The notes beneath the pieces are model-generated. The model did no database searches. It was not told the DNA's origin and worked only from the letters and a program-made list of their open reading frames with translations. Of a stretch of DNA of 64,000 nucleotides, positions 47,462 to 58,000 are shown in pieces. The position numbers were made by a program, and so were the translations under genes. The first letter of the stretch is position 1. The number at the start of each line of letters is the position of its first letter. The DNA lies in assembly GCA_918807975.1 (NCBI GenBank), contig OU964921.1, forward strand, positions 8,403,498-8,467,497. The letters are read 5' to 3'. This DNA comes from Aplidium turbinatum. Lineage: Eukaryota > Chordata > Ascidiacea > Aplousobranchia > Polyclinidae.

Positions 47462-49104
47462 GTAGCAGACCCAGATAGTTCAGCCAACAGCTTTTAAAAT
47501 AGACATCAAGTGAAATTAACAGTCCACAAAATAAGAGAAACGTAATTGATATTCCTAAAATAAGAGTAGCCTAAACCTAAGTTGACAAACCAACAAACAG
47601 TGTAGCCTAACTACAAATCAGGCACTCAAATTCCCTTTGAAATAGGCCAGTAAAAGAAACTTATAGGCCTATAGGCTGTAGGCTATATACCCAGGAGATT
47701 CGGCTATTTAGCTACCGGTACCAAAAAACTTGACTGATTGAAATAGATCTGTAACAATGACTTCAACCCAGCCTTTGTAGGCTATAGGATGAAATATTGT
47801 AGCCTTGACTTGGGGCGTCCATGACTTAGCAAACAAGCACATGCAAACACTTACCTAGGCTGCATACAAGTTAAGAATTGCTAGCATGATGTGAAGTTTA
47901 CAGACAAAAACCACCAACAAAAGGTAATACAATGAAGACGAAACGAAATTTTGCCAAGTTCCTCTGCGCATACAGGCAGGTAGCCTATAGAAAAAATGTG
48001 AATTAAGGTTTTCGCGTTTTTAAACTTTGTATCCTATAAAATTTTTCATTTCGTTTAATATGCTTCCGTCTTGTGCCATTTGCTGCTGAACAGGTAGTTT
48101 TACCTGTTTCAGCTACCTTGATAAAATCAGTCGTACTGTCTGACGAAACGTCGGAAATAAAAAGCTAGTTATCATTTCAACATCTTGCGATAGTCTAGTC
48201 TAGAGTCACCAGAAGAACGCAAGAAATTAATCTATAATTTAGGTTTAATTAAAGTTAATGATAGCCTAGCCTACCCTGAAACTGGAAAAGTAAAGTTCTA
48301 AATTTGTCTACAGCCCTGCCAACTGCTGTTTCTATAAACATACTGTATTTATGTTACAATTTCACGCTGCTAACCTATGCATTTTTTTAAATTCTTACGT
48401 AACAATTCAAAATCTGAATCAACAAATCGAGAAGCATACAATATAGCCAAAGAAAATGTACAGATAGACAAAATAGCCTAGGCTACTACTCTGCACTTGG
48501 ATCGGAAGGGTTAATTTTACACCATGGTTTTGTCCAAGACAATATTGTAAGAGAAAAATAAACTTTATAAAGGTGAGCTAGAAAGAGTGAACAGTAAAAA
48601 ATGCGGGGTGGCGGCTAGGCCGTGTTAACAGCCCCTTTACCGGTGGGGCGCTGTGTTTAGGCCACTCATTTCATTTTGTTTAATATTTTTTGGCTATTTA
48701 AAATGAAAAAAGAATAGTGTAAATTCTGCTAAAGAAGCTCAATATTTAATAGTTTGTATTATTTAGGCCTAAGGCCGTAGCCTATTAACTACTTACGTAA
48801 ACTACTTTTCAGTTGTCTAGCGCTAAAATTAAAATCTTTGGTGTTTTTCCGTATGTCTCCATATTTAGAGAGGTTAGAGCAAAACGTTTGGTCCAAGTCC
48901 CCCTCCCCCGTATTCATAGCTTCGGCTGCATCAATCATGTTTTGCATTGTAGATCATCATTTGGTATGACTCTTTAAAATCAACAAAACCAGAAAATCTA
49001 TGCTATTTTGTTAGAATTCTTAAAAGAAATAATGGGCTACTATACCCTCTCGCTTTCTTAAAAAATATTTTTTAACGGTTGATAGACTAAAACTTGTCCA
49101 ACAA
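47462..49104. other. Non-coding stretch rich in TAGCCTA/TAGGCTA motifs
   Basis: No supported gene. TAGCCTA, TAGGCTA and TAGGCCTA occur unusually often here (for example 47570-47710 and 48470-48490). Confidence 0.5.
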
Positions 49105-49226
49105 ACACTAGAACATGACCATAGAATCGACAAGAAAGAAATTTTAATTTCCCGTTTTCGAAACCCACATTGTTTTCTTTATAGCTCATGCTTCTCTTCC
49201 TTGTCGATTCTATGGTCATGTTCTGG
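49105..49226. repeat. Inverted repeat with 25-27 bp perfect arms
   Basis: AGAACATGACCATAGAATCG (49110) and its exact inverse at 49204-49226 flank about 70 bp. It adjoins the left duplication of the hAT element that starts at 49229. Either a tiny MITE or a hairpin; no other support. Confidence 0.6.
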
Positions 49227-49228
49227 TG

Positions 49229-50547
49229 CATAGGTGTCCAACCACCGGGTCGCGAGAACGCACGTCCAAAATGGCTGACAAGAGTGCGAGTTGTTTGAAA
49301 GTATGTCCTTGATTATGATGGAAACAATTTATTGCAGCTATGCACTAAATAAGTAGACTACAAATAAATATTGCCTGTTGTATTGTATATCTGTTAAAGA
49401 GGAACGGATCTAAGAAAGGCCACTTGGTCACGTACCTCCCCACAAAGTCAAAAAAGCACGTAGGCTAAATTTTGCTACATTTTCTCGCAGGAACTATCCC
49501 AAATCATTAACTTGACGGGTGACATTGGGTAGTAGCCTAGGCAACTTGTGGTTTCACCAGTGAATTTAAAAGTAGCACCGGTAGAGTTTTAAAGACCACT
49601 CAAAAACCAAAATAGCCTACTAGTTAACTAGCCTACTTATCAATTCAATTGTCCTATTTCAGGTATAAGTTGAAATCTGCCTTCTATAAAATATAGACTA
49701 ACATACGAAAAGTGGGGGAAATGATGGATTTTAGAAATTTAACTAGACCAAACAGTGCTATAGGCTACGCATACAAACCTTCAGCTAATGAATTATTGAA
49801 ATTATTCTGTAGTCGTGAAAAACAATATTAATAAGTTAGTAAGCTCAGGGCCGGATTTAGCCGATGGGGGGGCCCGGGGCACTTTTAGATCGGGGGGCCC
49901 CCGTGCAAAAAAATGTTTTGCGCCTACGGCGCGAAAAACCGTCTCTACGTTTACAGTAGCATCAGTCCAGTACTGCACAGCATTTTGCAGAAACTTTAAA
50001 GGCCAAAAGGAAAAAAATAACACAAAATCACATTTTTTTCCACATAGGGGGGCCCTTCAAAAGTCGGGGGGCCCGGGGCAACTGCCCCCTCTGCCCCCCC
50101 CCTAAATCCGGGCCTGAGTAAGCTAACTGTAATTTTAAATCAAAACTTGTCACTCAAAATTTTAAAGAAATCTAATTTTAATTTGATGATATTGGTCAAA
50201 CACAAAGCGAGTGTCTTGATGAAAAAAATCATTACTAGGCCTAAAATTGCACAAGAAGCGACCAAACCAACGTTAAATTAGTGAATTTTTTCTGGGGAGC
50301 AACCCTCCCAGACTCCTTGCTAAGCTAGTTTCCTTTTCCGACCTCAACTTTGTCTATTTTATTTTAGCCTACGAATCTTGCTTTAAACTGCTTTCAAGCC
50401 AGTGAAATAAAATTAAAGCAGAATTATAGCTTAGATAGGCTATCAAACTTAAGCTTAGTTTTTTTGTTTTTTTTTTTCATTGCCGGTTCGCGAGGCCATT
50501 TTTATTTTAAACCTGGTCCGCGGGAGAAAAAAGGTTGAGCACCGCTG
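49229..50547. mobile_element. hAT (Charlie-like) element, non-autonomous
   Basis: Ends CATAGGTGTCCAACCACCGG and (inverted) CAGCGGTGCTCAACCTTTTT, flanked by TTCTGGTG (49221-49228) and TTCTAGTG (50548-50555), an 8 bp duplication with one mismatch. 'CAG.GGT..(T/C)CAACC' ends are Charlie-like. No transposase found in the 1.3 kb; a smaller hAT is nested inside. Confidence 0.8.
49846..50116. mobile_element. hAT MITE with CAGGGCCGGATTTAG ends
   Basis: Ends CAGGGCCGGATTTAG and CTAAATCCGGGCCTG, perfect 8 bp duplication AGTAAGCT (49838-49845, 50117-50124), 271 bp, with inner GGGGGGCCC blocks on both sides. A young copy judging by the perfect duplication; nested in the Charlie-like element. Confidence 0.93.
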
Positions 50548-50555
50548 TTCTAGTG

Positions 50556-51081
50556 TTTATCCCGTCGACAAGGATGTCCGGGCAGCGATTGCCAAATTCT
50601 TTGCTTGGCAGACCCTTAAGAATATTTTGCTAATTCGCGGCCTTTTAAAAATTAATTAGAAGACAAAAAATTACAGTAGAGAAAAAAAAATTAAAGAACG
50701 CCATAGAAAAAATGAAACACACTAAAAAAATAAGATAAAAAAGTGAAATTCACTACCAAACAAAACTACTAAAAGTAAAGCAAAACTATCAAAAACCAGT
50801 ACCATAGGCTAAGTTTATTGGAATGGGCGAATGGCTGCAGGTGTTTTGCTGCAATTAATTCATGACTGTTTGGTTTGGATAGCCAAACTTTTATGTCGTC
50901 TGCTACTTGATAGGCTACCAGTCTGTTGCAAGAGATGTCAAAAAACTCAGTGGAAAGTTGATCATATCGACTGAGCAAACACAGGGATATCTAAAGAAGG
51001 GGATACGAAGGCTTTTATTACGTCTGACAATAGAAGGGCTTTTGTTTATCGTAAATAATCTGTGTTTATCGTAAAATGACA
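50556..51081. other. Non-coding stretch
   Basis: AT-rich with no gene, terminal repeat or tandem structure that I can support. Confidence 0.5.
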
Positions 51082-51480
51082 ATTGGCACGGATAGTAGTT
51101 CAATAAATCTTGTTATGATAACTTGCATTGCGCTATTAGCATCAGGCCTAGATATTCACAACATGCTCATGGTTGCTTGTTAATTCAACTACCCATATAC
51201 TTGCTTTACATCTAGCCTACTGCAAACGCTTTGTTAAAAAAAAACAGCTTAGGCTACTGGTTACTTTTCAACTGTTTTTGTAAACAAGTATTCTTTAAAT
51301 ATGCTCTACGTAACATTTGCTAACTGATTACTGTAGCTCATTGTACCAGCTGCACTACAAAACTGTCTACGATCTTAAAAGAACCACATGTTTAAAGCAC
51401 TACAAACTACCGCCCTGGTAGTGTCACGAGAATAAGGCAATCGCTGCGAGCCTTCATATCCCCTTCTCTAGATATCCCTG
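51082..51480 (+). repeat. Dispersed repeat R1, copy 2
   Basis: Aligns with 6457-6850 from ATTGGCAC to TCTAGATATCCCTG. It carries a TAGGCTA motif near 51249 that copy 1 lacks at the corresponding place, while both share a TAGCCTA (51213, 6598). Confidence 0.75.
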
Positions 51481-51703
51481 AGCAAACATTATGAATCCAA
51501 AAAACTTCATTTTGTTTCGGTTGGATGAACGATGTCCAGCCACTAAAACTGGACCTACGTGGGACTCATCACACACAGGTTCCTACTGGCTACTGCTTAG
51601 CCTACCCAGTAATCTCAATAACCTCCCCCCGGATACGTAACCTATTTAAAGCATTGTGCAAGAAAAATATGTAATTAAAACAAGTGGAATTTATATCATA
51701 GCT

Positions 51704-52802
51704 CAGGCCTGTGCAACCTTTATTACAGGAGGGCCAGATATAAATAACTGGGTGAAGCCGCGGGCCGCACGTTTATTTAACATGATTTCTAGGCTAGTAG
51801 TTGCAGGCACAAAAAAGTAGTGTTTTTGTTATTCATGTTAGCCTATTCTTATGGCGTTATTAGGGGCTATCTTCTTTCAGAAATAATAAGTTAAGAGCAC
51901 ATAAATTTCTGAAGAAAACTGCTATTCTAATTTATTGTGACACCGTCTTTAAACGAGATCAGTGAGAAATTTGCAGCTTGCTTCTTTTCCCAACGGCATT
52001 TTTCCAAATTTAGTTTAATGGAAATGCTCGCAATTCGAAGTCCATTTTCCAAGTGTTTGTCTGTCAGAACCGATCGATAGGGTGATGTCATGACGCCCAT
52101 TTTAGAAAAAAATGTTTGCACAAATACGTTGAGCCAAAAAGAGCCATTTTTGAAGCCATGGATTTTTTCAAATGTGGAAAGTCATCTTAGTTGAGATGTT
52201 TTCGGTGAAAATCGCCAAGATTCATTTCTAAATACTTTGCTTTCAAATCCTTTTTTCTCTTGAAGATCAATAAGTTCAAGTTATATCTGCTGGTGCTTTG
52301 TCAATGTCTGTGTTGAATGGCGAAGAGAACATACCAAACAAATGTTCATGATACCAAACAAATGTTCAAACAAACAAACAAGATTTGAAGTCCTTGAAAC
52401 GAGCCAAAAATTCATACAATGTTTTCAAGTTGGTCTGCAAATTCAGTTTTCTTCTCAGGATGCATTCCATAGTCTCTCAAAGTTGGAAAGTGAAAAATAT
52501 TTCCTGTCTGTACGTGAGCTTTTCAAAGTCGTAAATTGTTCACAATGCCTTTTATGTGACCATACATTTTTACTTTCCACAAATAATTAAATACAATGGA
52601 TTAGCGGTGGCCGGTAGAAGATTTCTAAAATGGTTAACAGAAGGTGTGAAATCTACAATAATCCGCTCCACAACAAATTGTTCCCACGTACCAGACTAAA
52701 CTAAATTGTAAACACGTTGCGCGGGCCGGACACAATTCAGAATTGGCACATCTTCGCGGGCCGCACAATGTTTCTTCGCAGGCCGCACGTTGCACACCCC
52801 TG
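51704..52802 (-). mobile_element. hAT element, GTF2IRD2/Charlie-like, degraded
   Basis: Ends CAGGCCTGTGCAACC and (inverted) CAGGGGTGTGCAACG with GCGGGCCGCAC blocks, flanked by TCATAGCT (51696-51703) and TCATAGCC (52803-52810). A - strand frame at 51927-52121 reads SPYRSVLTDKHLENGLRIAS, matching the 'S.YRS.LTdeHL...LRia' tail of GTF2IRD2/Charlie-type transposases. At 1.1 kb most of the gene is gone. Confidence 0.82.
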
Positions 52803-52810
52803 TCATAGCC

Positions 52811-54585
52811 CATTAAGTTCAAATCTACTTTTAATATCGACTCAAAATTACTACGAAAGTGCCAAGTGCTTTTCTTTTGTGGACCTTGTTAAACTGCTGT
52901 ACGGATCCCAGTTTGAGAACCGCTGGTCCAAGATATACTTTTGCATCTGAGATGACTTTGTTACCGGTAATTCAAAACATTTTAAGAAGGGCTTGCATTC
53001 GGAAGGAAGCCTCCCAACGCTAACTTTTTTGTAGGCTATGTTAAAATTATTTTGCATTCAACCCAGCGTCTTATTTTTTTAAGACAAAACGCAGCGTCAT
53101 ATAGTTTATTGTTGACAGAATCCTGCTGCAAACAATGGACTATGGCGGAAAAGATGAAAGCAGTGTCGCATAATCATGTTTCGGAAAAGATCAGACTTTG
53201 ACCAGCTTTCTTCTGCTTTGATAGTTTAGACCTATTGCTTTGGGAAAGCGTAGAATAAAGCTAGTGTTTTTTAAATTGCCTCTAAATCAATAAAAGAACC
53301 ATCACAACCCATGATTTAAGAAACATTCTAGGCATATTTAATAAAAATGGGGGCGTAGGCCTACTAGTAGATTTTGGGGATGCCCGTGGTCGTGATAGTG
53401 TTCATACGAAATTAGGAGCTTTATAAAGAAGCTGTGTGAGTTACTAAGTTTAGGTAAAACGTGGATGTTTTTTAATAAATTTTAATTAATTAGTGCTGTT
53501 ATCATTTCGTTATTTTCTCGATTGAAATGTAAGCCAGAAACAATAGAATAGGCCTAGTATGCTGTGGCATATGCAAGTGCAAAAGAAAAAAAAATGAAAA
53601 TGGAACAAAAAACGCCTTCCCTTTTATCCCATACTCTGCCGAAGGTAACATGTCATGAACGACATTTTTCCAGGCATACAATTCAGCAAGACTCCAATCT
53701 TCGCTAGCATGACAGCGTTTTACGTCATGGGCCTAAAAATCGGTTGCGAGATTGTTGAACTACTCAGGGCAAAAATGAAGATTCAGTTAGTCGAGGTTAT
53801 TACAGAACCAACGTTTAGGCTCGCCGTTCTTGTCCCAACTAAATAGATTGCCTTGTGAGTGGTGACTGAATGCAACAGACTAATATGCTGATTAGTGATT
53901 TGTTTATTGTGTATTTTTAACTTTGTGCGCATCTCCAAGCAACGATTGTTCCGTTATAGAGAGATCTGACTTTGTCAGCTCTCTCAATGCGACGCTTGCG
54001 TAGCTGGAAGTTGGGAGTGAAAAATCAATGAGAAGAGCTTCAAATTTTCCATCTAAAAAAACAACGACATTAAGAATGTTTAGTCCAGCTTACCAGTAAA
54101 TGCTCAACCACCTGCTGAATGTTGATAGAGAGAAGTCTTTCTCCCAACGTTGTTTGTAACAGGGGAAGGGGTTAAGCCTACAACCCAGGCTTGTAGCCTA
54201 CCGGATTGAGAATTTAAATTAAACGAACGAAAAGAAGAGGAATATTCCATCTAGAAAGAAGTCATTAAACATGGACAGTCTCACCAAATATATAACAGTG
54301 TACTTATAAGGCGTCGAACTGACTCCCTTTCGAGCATCGTGCAGTGGCTTTCACTACTCAGCTAACGGAGTGATTGATGAGTTTGTATAATATATTGAAC
54401 CAACTGTCACCAATGGGGTTCGAGACTATGTAAGGGTCTGCTCACACAGGGTCTGCTGGTCGGCTGTTGAGACGAGAATTTAGGTCCGACATATCAATAG
54501 GAGATCGTGAAGCGAAGTGGACCGAAGCAGCTGTTTACCTTAGACTGGTAAAATGTCATGACAGCTTAACCGGATGTGAGAATCG
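52811..54585. other. Non-coding stretch where the PUS7 C-terminal exon would be expected
   Basis: No gene supported. 54310-54400 holds a worn tRNA-like head on the - strand (CCGTTAGCTGAGTAGTG, GTCAGTTCGACGCC). I searched the - strand by eye for the PUS7 terminal motif STYATMAIRE and found no acceptable exon. Confidence 0.4.
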
Positions 54586-54589
54586 TGAT

Positions 54590-54830
54590 ACTACTTTATT
54601 TAAGTCGATTTATTGATTTAAATCTTCATCCTCGGACTGAGAAAGGCGGTGATATAGTTTCGCATACTTGTAGATGTTTTCAACAGAGTGAAGTTTCCGA
54701 TTGTTATCTGTGAATTATTTTAGTTCCTTTGAATGAAGAACAGTCTTAAAAATGCGTTGCTCAAGCGCACACTCCGAGGGCCGAACCAGCGCTGCTTGGT
54801 ATTGCGTTGGCGTCATACGTCATGCTTTGC
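54590..54830 (-). mobile_element. SINE S1, copy 3, decayed
   Basis: The - strand reads GCGCTGGTTCGGCCCTCGG, GTGTGCGCTTGAGCAACGCA and, at the far end, CTACAAGTATGCGAAACTA, the same order as 44310-44592. The A-box half of the tRNA head is not recognisable. Confidence 0.7.
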
Positions 54831-54887
54831 CTCATATTGTGGTGTTATATGATAATTTGAACAGTCTCTTACCAAAGAAAACTGCTT

Positions 54888-54947
54888 TCCAGACAGCAAA
54901 TCGGTCGTCTTTTACATCGATTCAACGTCCGATTTGCTGTCTGGGTT
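54888..54947. repeat. Short hairpin, 16 bp arms
   Basis: CCAGACAGCAAATCGG and its exact inverse CCGATTTGCTGTCTGG around a 24 bp loop. It lies just downstream of the last PUS7 exon found, on that gene's transcribed side. Possibly a remnant of a small inverted-repeat element. Confidence 0.6.
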
Positions 54948-55013
54948 GATAAACCATCTACGATGCGTTTGTACGTAACCTGTTCATCAATCAAACCATC
55001 GCTGCTTTCCTAC

Positions 55014-58000
55014 CTTCAACGGCACCTGTTTCGGTCTTGTCACACATTTTGTCATGATCGGAAATTAAAAGCGGTTTCGTAAAATCGTTATAGCGCACTA
55101 AACTCCACTTCACATGATTCGGTTTGGCAAGGATCTTACGGTAAGCTCCTGGTAAGGCATAGTCCCTGCAACGTAGTAAAAACATCAGATACAATAAAAT
55201 GTTTGTAAAGCGGCTCAATTGTATAAGTTAACCATCCCTTCAAGCGACTTGCCTTTTTCAGGAAATTTATGATATAAACTTGGAATAGTTCAATGTTAGT
55301 CAAATGGTTATTTTCTTTCTGTCAGTATCCAGTTTAACAGAATGCATTGAGTTTTTCTACCTTTTCAAAATGTTTTAGCATTTTTATTTTAAATAGAGTT
55401 TTAAGTTGAATGACAAAATTCAGCATTCTTAACGAAAAATGAAATTAAAATAAATTTAGCTAAGTCTGAAAAATATATGAGTGGACTATTTAGTTTTCGA
55501 AACGTTTGTTGAACATGAGTTTTGCATCACCATTTCGGGCTCTTTATTTTTTGATTAGATTTACCAGGTGTTCCAACCAATTTATTTTTAAATATAAGCA
55601 TCTTTTTAAACGTAATAGTAACCTAGATAAAATAAATTGAAATGTAAGTTCTCGAGGTATAGCCTGCACAGGTGAACTATATTTCAAACAAACCCACTTG
55701 ACTTTATGGTCGAACGAAGACTTGGTGAGTTTATCGGCCTCAAATATTTCTTCATACCAAGACAGTGCGTTGCTAGGATACGAGACGCTGTAGCCAGGAA
55801 GTGGTAAAACTACGTCATAAATAGAGTACGTAGCAACATCGTCATCTGTCAAAACCTTAATTTCAGAAACACCTTGTTTACGCCCTCCACTGGCCTGAGA
55901 CTGCAAAACAGAATAATAACATGAGGGCGCAACTAGGAGATGTTGAGAATTAGAGAGAACACACACGAGCGAAGATCAAACGCAGCACAACAAATAGCAC
56001 AAAACCTGAATAAATAAACTTTGATTTCCCAATGCAGTATAAAATTTGCAAAGGTGTGATAATGGAATACAACAAGGCAGGTCAAACAACGTTACAACAA
56101 TACTATTTTTGAACTTAATGCCAATACTTGATAATCAAATCGGATTAAAAGCGTCAGAATGTGGTACCTTTATTGCTTCTTCATCCAATTTTAATCTTTT
56201 TTCATTGCCTGTTGACGATTCGCCGTCTTCATTGCGACATCTGCAACGTTACGAACCAAATCCTAGCATGCAACATCTGTACTTTTAACATTGTTGAAAG
56301 GAAAAATTTTGCGAGCAAAGATAGTGCTACTATAGTTTCCGCCACGTAACCCCAAGCAACTTATTTTTAAGGCTCCTGCTTGTGTTGAAATACAGGGTGA
56401 GACAAAGTTGGTTGAAGTGGAGATGAAGTTCTTGTAGATAGGATCCGTCAATGTCGACAACTAAGATAACTTGTTAAAAAAAACAAAAACAATACAAATC
56501 AATTTTAATGCAAATCAAAGCTGTGATTGCATTCAGTGACTAACACACTGATCAAAGCCTATGGAAAGTGGGTAATCTCAACGTGTATTACTAATCTAGT
56601 CTCAAGTGATCTAACAGCTACATAATTGTCATGCTTACTCTGTGCTATCCGCCAATACAAAATCTCCAACCACCGGTTTGCAGCCAAAATGACGTATTCT
56701 TTTGCTGGTCACGTGATTCCATACGTAGCTCTGGTAGCTGTGAAGGTAGAGCAGTCGTGTTGTCCGAGGTATCCTGTTCAAAGCTGGTAACATCTGTTTT
56801 GTACCTGAGATTTTGTTGCATTAACATTGGGATTATATCATATTATACGCCCCGATAGCTCAGTTGATTAGCGTGTGACTTTGTGAACGAAGACGTTTCA
56901 ATATCATGCGGTGCTGGTTCGAGTCTCGGGGTGTGCGCTTGAGCAACGCATTCTAAGGACTGCTCTACATTCAGCGGCACCTAACGGATAAAATAATTTC
57001 CCGGCAACAACATTTCAATAATTGGAAACTTCACTCTGCCAATCTCGGCAACCGGCCCTGCGTCAAAAGCCTCTACAAGAATGCGCAACTACCAGGAATA
57101 ACCTATCAAGGCTTTGTCAGTCCGAGGATAAAAATTCAAACCAATTATAGCGATTGGTAACTCAGGGTACAGTACAGTTTCTACATTACCAAACTTTCCG
57201 GTTGTCTTCCATTCATTTAATTTTTAATAATTTTTAGCAAATAACATTAAAAAATTAGCAAAACACATTTAAAAAAGACGATTAAAAATATTTTTTAAAC
57301 GCTTCAGAATTTGCCACGTTCAAAATCTTAAATGCATCACTTGCAAACAACGTAATTTGTTTTTCAGGAGTTGCCAATTCAGATGTGTATCGCAATTACA
57401 CTTAAGAACACGGCTGAATGATTGATACTAACAACTCTTCAATCTTCCAGATGGGTTTCTTGATTTTACTGACATCAAACCGCATAAGCTTAAACAAGCG
57501 CGAGATTTGAGAATGGTTTCGTTCACACTTCTTAGATTTAGAATATTAATTTTATTTCTCTTGGTGGCTGAGTGTTGGCTTACCAGTGTATATAGAAACT
57601 GTGACGTATGCTCATTAGTGAGCTGTAAGTCGCTATAATCCACGAATGGAACTGATTAATTTTGAAGGACCCAAAACAAAACGAGAAACGCCTTTTCGCG
57701 GAAAAAATATCGTACTTGAAAAACGTGTGCCTTATGATTGGTTAAATTCTTTCTATGGTTTATAACGACCTTCGATTTGGAAATTCGCCTACCGTATTGT
57801 GAAAGTCCTCGCAGGAGGAAACCTTCAAATGATGCCTTTTTTCGCAATTTGTTGTATGCTTCTCCAGCATGGCCGGCTTCCCTCCATGACTTTACAAGAC
57901 TGATCGTCTCTGGGTTTTCATCTGCGACATAAAATAATAAATTAGAAGGGGAAATCATGTATTTTTTCATGCTTTTTTCACTTCTTTTACAAGCATATTG

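Noticed and set aside
53160-53190. Candidate PUS7 terminal exon (reads D-Y-A-T-L-L on the - strand)
   Set aside because: A stop lies directly upstream without an AG acceptor, and the rest does not match the F-x-L-P-x-S-T-Y-A-T-M-A-I-R-E segment.
53545-53570. Second PUS7 terminal candidate (A-Y-A-T-A-Y on the - strand)
   Set aside because: Stops immediately after and has no downstream I-R-E match.
53655-53846. 63-codon + strand frame after a TTTTTCCAG acceptor-like site
   Set aside because: No partner exon, donor or similarity; typical of chance frames in this AT-rich DNA.
56849-56935. Possible functional tRNA gene
   Set aside because: A and B boxes are good, but the anticodon region is too long and irregular, the acceptor stem does not pair, and the SINE body follows directly.
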